A stretch of DNA of 64,000 bases from Amyelois transitella (lineage: Eukaryota > Arthropoda > Insecta > Lepidoptera > Pyralidae). The stretch lies in the NCBI RefSeq assembly GCF_032362555.1, contig NC_083514.1, positions 4,573,001 to 4,637,000 on the forward strand, in the 5' to 3' direction. Within the stretch, counting starts at the first letter, position 1, and each line of letters begins with the position of its first letter. The position numbers and the translations under genes were made by a program. Positions 12,723-24,800 of this stretch are shown one piece after another. The notes under the pieces were generated by a model, which saw only the letters and a list, made by a program, of their open reading frames with translations, did no database searches and was not told the origin of the DNA.

Positions 12723-14328
12723 CGTACCTAATATTTTTTGCAAATACCTAGGTACTTATGGAAAAGTTCTCTAATGGTGAATAAGTTTCGTCAATTCTTC
12801 TTTTTTCGTAAAATTTCGTTTTACCATATGATAGTACGTTACAGTTAAAATTTTTTGTAGGTATTTTATATTGATTTATTTTAGAAACAGAATTGACATT
12901 TAACTTGGAAAATCCTGGTTTTTTTGTGTCTATAGAAATCGAAACAATATGCTCTTTTATTTGTCAAATTTCTGTTTGTGCTCATTAATATTGTAGGTAC
13001 CTTATATCGCATCGCGATTGTTTGCTGGAACTTTATATTTTTTCCTATTCTGGAATAGTTACCTAAGTAAGTAACTATATTTAATTTTTTGATAATAGGA
13101 AGTCATGCTGGCAATAAAATAACAATTTTCAAGGCCGCTACTTAGAAGAGGTGATTAGGAATCTATACTTCATTATTTACAAGACGACCTTATCATGTTG
13201 GTATCTGTCACGTCGGCAGCCTATAGAATTAAAACTAACCATACAGAGTCGTTTTATTGCTAAATACCGTACCGCCGAGTTGCTGAGATCATAAGTAGGT
13301 AATAAACCCATAAATTATCGAAAAACAAACTCCAGCGTATGAGATAGTAAATGTGTAGTTATATAAAAGGAGACACGTAGGTACTACTCTTTACATGTAA
13401 AGGAAAGTCTGTCGATCGTAGTTTAGCTTGTTTAATTATTTAAATTAAATACTTTATTACCTACCTTACTCATTACGTCCTCCCTAAAGACTGAAAAATT
13501 ATTTGAAGAATCGGCCTTTTATTCGCGAAGACGAAGGGGTCGTATCAATACACGTAACCGTAGGTGTGAAGTCTTGGTGAATTTTGTATATTTCATAATA
13601 ATGTCGTCATATGTTTGCTTAGGATTTTTTTGTGTTTTTCAACTCTCGCCATAGCGCCTCTTATGAGTAGGCGCATGTTCCTTCGGTAGCCAGTTAAGTG
13701 ATTGTTTGGCAGTGATGCACTTTATAATAAAAATGATAGAGAACTTCCGGATTTGTCGAAATGCCTATAACAGCGGTGCCGCAGGCAAAAGTAACAATTA
13801 TTGTACTTAACTATGAAGGTTTTTAAAATACCACACCATTTGAATATAGATGAATTGCCAAAACTGCCAAAAGCTGATAATTATAGCATTTTAGTATATC
13901 ATTTTAACGTCAAGATATGCAGACAAATGGCTCGAAATGACTTTACGTTTTTGTAGAACAATGCAGATTGGAGCAGCTGTACTGTATCTAAATACCTTTA
14001 CCGGTATTGTAATTATATTGAATCTGCCGAATTATTGGCGTATAATTGTGACCTCCTCTCCTTGTCGTGTCACTTTTGTAAATAATGCAGTAAACCGTTA
14101 GAATTTGAATTGACATAAATTTCACAGCAGATTGACTACAAAGAGAGTAAAGAGTTGAACATTTTTGTTCTGCATTTTAAGCAGTAGAAAAATGTTCAGA
14201 TCCAGAGCAAACGTAAAATTGTAATAATTATCCTAAGTCCATAATATCTTGAATTTGCGTTGCATCTTAAAAAAAGACTAGTATAAAACAATATGGAGGT
14301 ACCTATTAATTTTCATATACTTACCTAT

Positions 14329-14405
14329 ACACTAGCGACCCGCTCCGGCTTCGCACGGGTGTAAAGCTGATACCAAAATCTATTACAGAATGTCTTTATA
14401 TACCT
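14329..14405 (+). repeat. Fragment of a dispersed insect repeat
   Basis: ACTAGCGACCCGCTCCGGCT, then TCGCACGGGTG, is a widespread insect repeat motif. A CGCCGGCCGGCTAGTC scrap near 14690 may be its other edge. Confidence 0.5.
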
Positions 14406-15257
14406 TCTCGTAACAGCATTTATTTTTTACATTTTTACTTATTTATTTTACTTTTACAATTAACACAATCTCTGTATAAGTATACAGCGTTCACAGTTTT
14501 CTTGTCATTAGACAATACTTACAAACAAGTTTTCTATAGATAAATAGGTACTCTTGTAAGAGCGATATATAATTGGCCATGTGAAAAACACTCAACGCTC
14601 AAATCTAAGCCTGCAACGTTGAATGGTTGACACTGCGATCTATTTAAGTTTGTTATTTTCCTTCAGAGCTCCTATTATCGCGTGCGAGCATCGCCGGCCG
14701 GCTAGTCTTTACTTTTTAAATCTGCCATATCTTCAAAAATATTAATTTAAATACATAATGTAAAAATAAATAGTAATATTCCATATTAAATTAAAATATA
14801 TTTAAGGCTCCTAATAAGATATGGATTGATGCTGTATTGCTTAAAATCGCTGCATAAATAAGCCATTATTTCAAGTAAAAAGTAAAGGATATAAAACATC
14901 TAAGAAGTTCCCTTAAATGTCTCTTTTGGAACATGGTATATTTTATCATAATATTAGATACTGGTCTAAAATCCTGATTTAACTACATGAATTCATAATA
15001 TTACACATAATGAATTCTACCCAAACGAAATGGATCTCGCGTATTTTAATCTCACAACATTTTACTCATCATATCACGAGACTTGTACCTACAGACAATT
15101 CACTCTGGCGACATTCCGCTAAACAACCACTGGTCATTTATCATTATCATTATACCAAAAAAAATTGTTATATGTGTAGTTGATTCTAGATATGAATTAC
15201 ATGCATTCATATCTATATAAGTTTTTGTGAACATTTGCTTCCCGGTACTTTAGAATA

Positions 15258-15448
15258 GGGAAAGGCTTATTATAATATAGGTATACTTGGGATTCGTTTT
15301 CTAGGCGATGGGCTAGCAACCTGTCACTATTTAAGTCTCAATTCCATCATTAAGCCACACAGCTGAACGTTGGCATTTCAATCTTTTGAAGACTCCTTCT
15401 TCCCTCAAGGGATATAGATGTGATTATATGAATGTATGAACATTTCAA
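15258..15448 (+). mobile_element. SINE-like copy, 3' two thirds
   Basis: GGGAAAGGCTTATT, then GATGGGCTAGCAACCTGTCAC, TTCCATCATTAAGCCACACAG and CAAGGGATATAGATGTGATTA with a degenerate ATG tail. TATG-tailed family, plus orientation. Confidence 0.75.
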
Positions 15449-15790
15449 TATTTCTACAAACTTGACCAAGTTTGCAAACACCGGGGGCGCGCATTTAGAG
15501 CGTACATAGTTAATGATATAAACGTATTTCAGTTGTAGGTTGAATGGTGACCGCCTATGAAGGTAGCCGCAAGCCAGCATTTACTGCCCGCCAAGCGCCT
15601 AGCCTGCAATAAGGGGCGGTGTTGTCGCATTAAACTTACTCAGGGTTGCCTTTCTTATGCAGTGTAGTTTCTTAAATAGACTCACTAGACCTCTGTTCCA
15701 TAAATGCCGTAAAGGCAACCAAGGGAATAAGCACATTCATCTAGTGCAGCTTTTTTGTTCTAAGAGTGCAGCTTTCATTCCTCTGTACAG

Positions 15791-15909
15791 CTTGCAGAGG
15801 TCAGACAGGAGTCAGTTCGTGTAAAAACCTTACTTACCCAATTCAAGACCCTGAAGTCATTTCCAGAGTGGTAAGGATATAACCGAGATTATCGCCAGGA
15901 GGAAGAATG
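15791..15909 (+). mobile_element. Decayed 3' half of the tRNA-derived SINE
   Basis: GCAGAGGTCAGACAGGAGTC, TTCGTGTAAAAACCTTACTTA and a CCAGGAGGAAGAATG end match the family at 33782 and 35446. Confidence 0.6.
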
Positions 15910-16215
15910 TATGTCGTGTAGGTAGGTATGTAGTAGGTATCCCAGATATTATAAAACAGAGACAAATCAGTGAGACAGCCCTACCGGAGTGTAGTATTAT
16001 GTCCCGCATGCTCCACATAGAGACACAATTAGCGGGGAGGCGCCTCTCGCACCGATAACACGACCAGGTAAATCCAATACCATTCCACTCCAAGTGTTAA
16101 GAAGCAGTTTAGGTCCATCTTGAGAGCTGCATTCGAAATTTCACCCATGATGACTTAGGGTACATACAACCATTTCTTAATAAATAAATTAAATAATTTT
16201 AACCAAAACCTGGCA

Positions 16216-16278
16216 TTTTTATAATATTTACTTCACATGCGGCATAGGTAGGTACATGTAAAGTAAATATTATAAAAA
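16216..16278. repeat. 18-bp inverted repeat at the 5' edge of the LINE fragment
   Basis: TTTTTATAATATTTACTT (16216-16233) and AAGTAAATATTATAAAAA (16261-16278) with a 27-base spacer. The right arm ends where recognisable LINE sequence begins. Confidence 0.8.
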
Positions 16279-16280
16279 AA

Positions 16281-17294
16281 TCAAGTGTTAGGAGTTTTCA
16301 ATTAAAATTTCCAAATATACCTAGGCAAGGATGTGTAGCGTCACCGTGGCTGTTCAACCTATTTATGGATAGCTGTTTGACAGATTTGAAAGAGTCTAAA
16401 AGTGGATTAAGGATGAATGAGTTACTCGTCAAATGTCTGCTCTATGCCGACGATCAGGTTATACTGGCGTCATCAGCGGAGGAGTTACAGGAGATGGTAA
16501 ACTGTATGCATGAAGCTTTAAAAGAGAAAGGAATGAAAGTGAACGTAAGTAAAACTAAAACACTGGTTTTTGAAATGGAGAAAGAAATGACAGCATGTAA
16601 TATTTTGATTGGAGGAGAAAAAGTTGAGCAAGTGAAAGAGTTTGTATATCTAGGATCAAAGTTTACATCAGATGGCAAGTGTGATAGTGATATTGAAAGG
16701 AGAGTGAACGCGGGGAACATGGTGAATGGAGCTTTGCATGCCTTTATGAGCAGTCAGAAACTATCCAAAAAGGCTCGACTGGCTGTGCACAGGGGCGTGT
16801 TGGTCCCGACATTAATGTATGGGAGTGAAAGTTGGGTATGGCAAAAGAAGCATGAAAGCAGAATTAATGCAGTGGAAATGAGAGCGTTAAGGAGTTTGAT
16901 GGGTGTGAAATTGAGTGACAGGATAAGGAACAGCGTGATAAGGGAATGTTGTGATGTGAAAGAAGATGTAGTTACAGGAATAGAAAAGGGTATGTTAAGA
17001 TGGTTCGGTCATGTGGAGAGGATGAATGAAAGCAGGTTGACTAAGCAGATATACAAGGAGAGTGTGGAGGGAAAGGTCGGAGTGGGAAGACCTAGACGAA
17101 CGTATCTTGATCAAATGAAGGACGTCCTGGTAAAGGGTCAGGTCAAAAGTACCCGAAACCGCCGAGCTTGTATGAAGAGAGTTATGAATGTGGACGAAGC
17201 GAAAGAAGTATGCAGAGATCGTGGCAAGTGGAAAGAGGTAGTCTCTGCCTACCCCTCCGGGAAAGAGGCGTGATTTTATGTATGTATGTATACC
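16281..17294 (+). mobile_element. 5'-truncated LINE, reverse transcriptase C-terminal part with TATG tail
   Basis: An open frame from about 16281 to 17273 contains RT motif RQGCVASPWLFNLFMD, catalytic YADD (in LLYADDQVILA), VNVSKTKTLV, EFVYLGSKF and a C-terminal region with [27 protein letters not shown] and YPSGKEA before TGA. It has no stop in about 330 codons, so the insertion is young or conserved. The N-terminal RT half and the endonuclease are missing. The 3' end is TGATTTTATG followed by TATG repeats, typical of target-primed insertion. The exact clade was not determined. Confidence 0.85.
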
Positions 17295-19571
17295 TAAGCA
17301 CAATAGGTACAATTTTTTGTTTCTATTCTTATTGTTGTAGATAAAGTTAGGAAGGACTTTATGGTTAAGTTAATGTACTTGGAGAGTATTTTTACGAACA
17401 TCAAATAGACATTCAAAATTTGTAAATGTAAAAATAATAATCAAGATGAATACCGCTGATACCCACTAGCGAATACAACTAAGGACATTTACACACCAAA
17501 AATTAGACTTTTTAGATAATAATAATTATAAGACAAAGCGATAAATAAACGCACTATGTGTTAAATGCACATAACGATAGATGTTGTAAAAACTACATTC
17601 ATTAACTTAATTCGGTCATTAAATATATTTGTAACAGACACGCTAGTTAGCACCGCATGGTCTACTCTCACTAATAAATCTCATTGAGTGTTCAAAATTC
17701 TCAGTTTGCTTGTGGAAGAAACTCTTTGGTATAATGTCAGGCGTAGCGCGTCTTGGGACGCAGCCAGCGTAGCGTAGAAAGAACAAAACAATCCGCTATA
17801 TTCGTCATTATTCAAATTTTCGCTGTACCAGTTGCCCGCTTGTTCCGGCCTCTGCTTTTTGCCCTATTTCCTAGCACTCTGAAATTACGATTAGTCTGGT
17901 CGAAATGAGGCGCGGTCATCCATGGTGGATGGCCGTGTGAAGACCGAATGATCCGTTATCCAAACAGTTTACGCGGTTTGCGTTAAACTCAATGGAGACA
18001 GTTTTTGAGGTTTAAAAGTAAATTCTATGAAACCGTAAATATTTACTCTCCGTTATAATAAAGTAGTTACTACTACTAACTATCACACGCTGATCAAAAG
18101 ATAAGTTCAAGAGCTGTGGTAATTTTAACACTTAAATTACCACAAAATTAATGTGAGCAAGCAAATTAAACATAACAACAAACACTTCATATTTCTTTAC
18201 TCATTTTATTAGTTATAATTTAAAACTTTCGTATATGTGAGTACTTGAGTAATTGTATTATATGATGACCTGATGAAGTTGATAACTTAATAAAAATGTC
18301 ATCTTTAAAAATCAAACTCAAATACATGATATACTTTCAAGTTGCATCTTGGGTATAAATTAGGTATCATGACTTGTGAATACTGTTACATTGTCTGTCA
18401 AAGCCATCTGCATATATGTTATAGATGTCTGATGACCATCAAGATCAAACGGTGTGGTCACTGCCTCCCATGCGCCAGTAGGTACATTACCGCTCGCGAT
18501 TGCGTAACGGGCTCTCGATTTACTGTTTATATCGATTTCGGTACACACGCACTCTTTTGTTCGAATGTGGCAGCATGCGGAAGATTAGACGTCATAAATC
18601 ATTGAATTCGCCGCGGAGATGCGAAGCCTCGCTGTAACGTGGCGAAGATACAGAGATCAAATTAGGTAAATTCGTGCACTTCAAAAATACTTATATGCGC
18701 GTAACTATCCTGTGCCGTAGTACTTTAACTATCTTATTTGGTTTAAGAAAGTTGAACACTTTACCTTATCATACCCTCTCGGGTAACACATGTACCTACA
18801 TCAAATTATATAGGTTATACGTTATAATTTGATTTATGTATTCATGTAACTTCATATACTTAACTTACATTATTTTTAACATGTGAAGCAACCAGTATAG
18901 ACCTGTTCAAATATAGAAATGGCGCCTTAAAAGAAGTTGCGCGGTTTATTAATGTTTCCAATATATTTTGATTATACGGAATTCTAAGAGAAAAGTCCAT
19001 TCGAAGTCGCTGCCAAAAGCGAGTTTAAGGCTGCCTAACTTCTAAGTTGTCGGCATGTTATCTATTTATCCCTAATGATAGCAAAAAAGCGCGAATGGCA
19101 CGCGCATGCCATACACTAAGCTTCCCTTGACGCTTGTAATCGCACATTCTGTCGGAATTAATGGAAATGGAATCGGGGCAAGCAATCGTCGGCAATTTAT
19201 TACATTTGCCGACATCTGTGACTGCCGCGTCAAGTTCAAGTTCAGTGTTCTTTTTAAACAGTAGGTGCAGTTGTATATTGTTAAATTCCACACATTTATC
19301 TCAACATGATCATAGATAATGATCGCTCGCATTATAGGGCATAATCATGAGGGATGATTTGCAACTTGAATAGTAGGTACCTACAACAATAAGCTTCTGA
19401 CTAAATGACTTGTAACAGTTGAAACCGACTTTTATCGAGTTTTGCTGTAAGGTCGCCGAACCACCTAGTCCATATACCTAGGTATAAAGTTGTGTATATG
19501 ATATATTGTTGACCAAGTATGATTGTTAAAATGTTTGCTCATAACTAAAGGTACACATTTCAGATCTATAT
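17295..19571. other. Noncoding stretch
   Basis: No supported gene. 17740-18000 is less AT-rich and contains the palindromic GGTCATCCATGGTGGATGGCC region. A Cys-rich 87-codon frame at 18342 has no start or codon support. Confidence 0.4.
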
Positions 19572-19766
19572 ATACATACATATAATCACGTATTTATCCC
19601 TTGCGGGGTAGACAGAGCCAAAAGTCTTGAAAAGACTGATAGGCCACGTACAGCTGTTTGGGTTATTGATAGTATTGAGATTCAAATAGTGACAGGCCCA
19701 TCGCCAATAAGAGAATCCTAAGTTTATAAGCCTTTCTCTTAGTCGCCTTTTACGATCCACATCCAC
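19572..19766 (-). mobile_element. SINE-like copy, 3' part
   Basis: Antisense ACATATAATCACG, GCGGGGTAGACAGAGCC and AGTCGCCTTTTACGATCCAC of the TATG-tailed family; the 5' head is missing. Confidence 0.75.
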
Positions 19767-19849
19767 ATTTCAAGTTTTCGGCTAATGGTGCACACAGTCA
19801 AGATCGTATGTTACATGTTAAATAAAAAAGGTTAAATAATTAGATTTAT

Positions 19850-19985
19850 ATTATAAATGCAATTGTGAGTTTGTTTGTTTGTTACCTCTTCACAGTTTTA
19901 CCACTGAACCGATCTGCGTAAAATTGGCATAAATATAGTGTGGAGTACGGAGAAGGACATAGGTACGCATTTCATCCCGGTAAAA
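19850..19985 (+). repeat. Fragment of a dispersed repeat
   Basis: GTTTGTTTGTTTGTTACCTC, CCACTGAACCGATCTGCGTA and a GGACATAGG...ATCCCGG end. The ...ACTGAACCGAT... wording is common in lepidopteran transposon remnants. Confidence 0.45.
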
Positions 19986-20169
19986 CTATAAATAGTTCCA
20001 GCGAGATTTGAGAGAAGCCGGCATTCTTTTGTAATTGACGCTAAATATGCGCGGGCAAAACTGCGGATAAAAGTCTGTGATCATATAATAGTGAAGGTAA
20101 AATAAGCAAATTGTCCTGAGAAATTGTCGCTGCCTTTGTTTGTTCAGACAAACCCCAGAGACAAACCTC

Positions 20170-20345
20170 TCAAAGTGACTTAAATTGTCCAGATCGCAGG
20201 CATCACCCGACCCTCCGAGAGAATGAATGGGTACTCCGGACAGCCCTGACATCACGTCCACATTGTCTAAACGCTTCCAAGATTTATACATTTCCTCACT
20301 CATTGTTCCTTTGCAATGAAAGTCGTGTATGTTTCCCGCAGACAT
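20170..20345 (-). CDS. Candidate first coding exon, unknown protein
   Basis: An ATG at 20345 in a good insect start context (ATCAACA before it) opens a frame beginning MSAGNIHDFHCKGTMSEEMY. It continues through DNVDVMSGLSGVPIHSLGG and reaches LSHFER, where AG|gtttgt could be a donor near 20170. The frame stays open to 19986, but the part beyond the donor turns hydrophobic and AT-rich (LFYLHYYMITDF), which looks like intron. Composition up to LSHFER is protein-like. I do not recognise the family, and no further exon was found. It could be chance. Confidence 0.35.
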
Positions 20346-20954
20346 TGTTGATATCTCCCGTTAAACATTTCTAGTTCACTGTAAATAAAATTAAATAAAA
20401 TAACATTGTTAGCATCAATAGGGGAACTTATCGGGTAACTTTTTACACACACTCAATTTATTTTATCGCGAGTTTATGACAATGGAAGCGGTTTCGAAGA
20501 AAAGTGTCTTATTTTTTCCCGGGCATGTTGTTATGTTTTTTGGATGCCGGTCGGAGTTTACTGTAAGCACGCCACGCCTAATGCGCCTGTGATCGCCGCA
20601 AAAACTGTTTCTGGCGAAATTGTACGTAGTGATCCAATAAATACTAGCCGAGACGATTAGAATTTCGTTAAGATTTTGTACGGTTTAAAATTACTTCAGT
20701 TTTTGTGCTTCGCTGTCAATTATTTAATACTGAAAAGATCCAAGATTAAAGACTTGGTTAAGCAGGCGATCATCTTTGAGAGTAACAGAAAAAAAAAGGA
20801 TTTCCCATAAAGTATGGTATAAAGAACTCTGATAACCTTTCGGATGCAGTGACGCGTACAAGGCATAGATTTTAATTACTAAGCAACAAGAACTCATTAC
20901 ATAAACAAAGTAAGGGCGTGACTGAAGCGGTCAACTGGTTCGCATCGTCGCCGT

Positions 20955-20973
20955 CACCTGCGGAAACCACCTG
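20955..20973. promoter_or_regulatory. Pair of CACCTG E-boxes between divergent exons
   Basis: CACCTG occurs at 20955-20960 and 20968-20973, 13 bases apart. This lies between the minus-strand exon candidate at 20345 and the ZP gene start at 21839. CACCTG is the Snail/Scratch-type E-box. Function is inferred only. Confidence 0.25.
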
Positions 20974-21838
20974 CCGTATTTTATCTAACGTCAATAGATG
21001 GAAATTGAAATGATTAACGCGTGAAATTGCAAAAAAAAAAAGATTTTGCAACACATCCTTTACAAGCTCATAAGTATAGCTAGTTACTACAATTATCTGG
21101 GTCGGATCGGAGATCAGATATCTATGGTATTCATCAAGAACTTGATTAACTTTCTACAGTGATTTTAATTTTGTATTGATCCGATAGCCTCAATGAGTTC
21201 AGTCAAAAATAATGGTATTTAACTATCTGATCGTATGATCATTTCCTGTAACCGCTAAGTCGTCGATGAAGAGATTACAAGTCACAACATCTATTGCGGA
21301 TGTTCATTCGTACTGCAAGTTCAATCAATAATTCTGAGCAATTTCTCCACGCGAATGTCACGGTAATGAACGCATCGAAGTGACCGCCGAACCCAATTCC
21401 GCCCTAATCCGATGCCAATCAACTATGTAGATCACGAGATTGCCGAATTGCGAGCAGATTGACGATCATGTCGTGAGAACGATAAAGTACCAACAAGCAA
21501 GCAGGTGGTGTTCCCTCCCCGTCGGTGGCTAACTGTTCACCATCATCAACGGAGCGATCCGAGCTAACCACCGCGCAGTCCCGTCGAGACATCGCAGGCG
21601 CATAGCGTGGCCGTCGAAACAGGCGATACTTTCGCGCGGGAAACTTGTGCCGGCGCATTTCGTGCTCTAACTCAGAGCTTGCAATATTGTGCTGTGGAAT
21701 ATACTTAATTAAATTTGAGTGATATTTATTATTTGGACTGTCAGAATTTGTGCAGTTCTTTGTATTATCGTCGGTAAGGTAATCGGGGCAGATAGCTTTA
21801 ACGGTTGGCTCCGCGCTCGAGTGTGGCAGACCGCAAGC

Positions 21839-21880
21839 ATGACGAGCGCCAGCCACTGCGCTCTCCTGCTTCTCTTTCTG
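21839..21880 (+). CDS. Signal-peptide first coding exon assigned to the ZP-domain gene
   Basis: The ATG at 21839 opens 14 codons (MTSASHCALLLLFL) that end in phase 0 at a strong donor, CTG|gtacgt. The exon at 37724 opens in phase 0 with IRTAFAQDYD. Joined, they make a textbook signal peptide with an AFA|Q cleavage site. The competing local start at 37378 is also in frame, but its leader (MEQRKKDEIRSSKLILLSAK) is charged and a poor signal. The assignment rests on phase and signal-peptide quality, not on a transcript. Confidence 0.6.
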
Positions 21881-24800
21881 GTACGTTTGAATCATCGTTA
21901 TTTACAACCTATCATTACATCTGGACTATACTAACCATTATGGAGATAATGTTAGCATTTTTGATAAATGTGCGGTAGTTGAACGAGCTTTTTGTACACT
22001 TAAAATTATCAGCGTATATGCTGTAAAAATGAAGTATTTTTTTTTAAATTAAGGTACACACTCTAAAATAGAAATATAATTAAATAATTATCATGAAATA
22101 TGGTAAGTCTTGCATCAATTCTATCTTATTGATTCTTTACATTCCACGACGTCGGCACCTCGACACTTATAGTTTTTGTGGTAAGTAACTATGTACTTAT
22201 TTAAAAATCGGTTCTTTGCGTATTCTTTAAAGTTTCACCCTCAGCCACTTTCTTTCGGGCCCAGGCGCCCCGTCTCCACTTTGTCTAGCATGTAGCGACC
22301 TCAGTTTTAAAACCAATGGCACGCATATTATCTTTCGGAACGTCTAGCCAGGATTTCTATATATGTATTTATTAAACTGCCATAGTTTCTTAGGGAGTTT
22401 TGGCAAAGAGGAAAAATCTGACTTATTAACCTAGTCCTAGTTAGATTGCGAATCAGACTTGCTAATTTAACTTTCACAAAGATGAGAAATGCGTATATTT
22501 TGAAACGATTTTCTTGAATTTAGTTATATACGTACAGTACAATAGTGCATTTTCAACCGGACATCGTAACACACTCTGGAGACATGAAATATGTGCGTTT
22601 GTGCGCATTTATGTCTCGGAGAGGAACTGGTAAATTCTCGCGAAACTACAGTTAAAACGTTTACAAACAAGTGGAATGATGTGCATGGTTGTATGAAACA
22701 AATTATTTGTGTAAAAACATTTTGATATTATTGCTATGAAAATTTTCATGAAAATAGGTGTTGAGTAAAAAAAACTGTAAGCCTTTTACAATGTTTTTTG
22801 TACTGTTTTCACCACAGCACAGCACCTTAAATCAACAACAAAGGTGGTGGGCTAAATTTCATAAGAAAGGTTTAGGTACATAATCTTACAACAGAGCCTT
22901 GAAGACACAAGCTACGTTTAATATTTTGTTATATTTGGCGAAAAAATTTTCGAATCATGACATATCTCCATAGTTAAGTCTTCGCTAATACAAAGTGTAC
23001 ATAATTAGACTGTAAAATGAAGACTGTTTTCTGATTGCGATAGAAATCCTCCTCTTTCTCATTTAAAATTTCTCATTTTCAAAATCACATAATGTACATA
23101 TACCTAGAACTAAGAGCTAGAGATAAAGAAATTGCGTTAACACTAGATAACATAAATTTCATAAACACTAGATAACATAAATTTAATGAACGCAGTATTG
23201 TTGGGTAATACATACATATAGTCACGTCTTTATCCTTGCGGGATAGATAGAGCCTACAGTCTTAAAAGGACCGATAGGCCACGTTCAGGACGTTCGTTCG
23301 CTTGATGATAGAATTGAGATTCAAATAGTGTATAAGTAATAATAATAGTGTTATGTAATTGGCAATTTCTTTCTATCCATAATGCATTGCATATATAAAT
23401 CTTAAATCAATAATTCATCTGTAGAAATAAAACTTATTAAATAATAGGTAAACTATTTGACAACTGACAGTTTAACAAATGACAGTTGTTATTTTTTTTA
23501 ATTTCCATAGAATTTTCCCTGAGCAAATGAACAGTGGTGAGGGCAAAAAGTTACTACCAGTGAATATACCGCAAAGCTCTATTCATCGTTCTATTTATGT
23601 GTACAGCCATACCCCGCTGCGCATTGTTTACCTACATACATTATGACAGTATTTGCATAGATAATATAATAATATGTTAATTTAGTGCATATGGAAAAGT
23701 TTAGCGAGTAATTCGTTGTCGTATTAATTCTATTTTCAGGACTGTTTGTCATCATTATAATTTTTGTTCAACTTCATTTAATTAGGCTTATCATATTTTT
23801 CGTCTGTTATATACACTGTCGTTTGTTAATATACAGTTTTATGACATATAACAATTATATGACGAGAATTAGGAAAAAGAAGTGAATTAATTATCTTTTC
23901 ATTTCTACAAATCTTGGGGAGTCTTGTTTGGACATCGGACGAACACGGTCGTGTCCAGCACAATAGACTGCAACATCTGTTGGCCACTTGCAGTGCCGAT
24001 TGCAATTAGGCTACTTTGGCGGGAAATTACAAACCTTATAATATTATATAAAGGTTTGCATAAACTGTATTGGAAGTGTTGTGTTGTGATGTGTGAGATT
24101 AGCTGATTATACGTGCGTTCGTGTGGCAGAAAACCCGGTGAGATCTTTCCTTTTTCCATTGGCTTTTGTCATACAAAGCAGCCAAAAACAAGCGTCAGAT
24201 GTTAACAATATCAAAAATTCATCTATAACTGCATAAAGCCAAAAATTATATCACCACTTGATATCGCTCAAGTAATTCTATTCAAGGACGTATAAGAAAT
24301 ATTTTTTCTATACGTAAGTACCTATATGCTTCTATTTTCTATCTTGAAGAAACTTAACGGGTATATTTATTACTAAGACTAACTAGGTTGTTTAAAAACA
24401 ATTCTGTATGTCCAATTCCCTGATACCGTTACCACGTGGGCTTCATAAACCTAAAATCTACATATTAAAAATCATAACTAAATCCAAACAATACTAAAAT
24501 ACAAGGCCGCTTGGGCAGTTGGTCAAATAGAAAGTTCTCCTATCCCATTCCAGCTACCTGCTCCACAATGCCAAGGGACGAAAAGTTCACATCTGGCAAA
24601 AACAATAGAAGCTGGGATCATTACAAAAAATCGGCTCTTAGACCGTTCACTACATTGCGTTTTTGTTTTTCAGATTGCACATGATTAATTATACTAATGC
24701 ATTTATATTTCCAGACAACTTTCCTTCCACAGATCTTACCAATTCTTAAAGAACACATTATATAAAATAAAAGCAACAACGCACACACAACATCATCATC

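Larger units (their letters stand above)
12723..16215. other. Noncoding stretch with repeat scraps
   Basis: No gene seen. It holds the repeats at 14329, 15258 and 15791; the remainder is AT-rich and unremarkable. Confidence 0.5.

Noticed and set aside
15857..16093. 78-codon minus-strand frame
   Set aside because: It overlaps a decayed SINE and has no other support.
18342..18605. Cys-rich 87-codon frame
   Set aside because: No signal peptide, no regular cysteine spacing, and overlapping antisense frames.
21419..21895. 158-codon minus-strand frame
   Set aside because: It is antisense to the ZP first exon and its GC-rich upstream region. No domain recognised.
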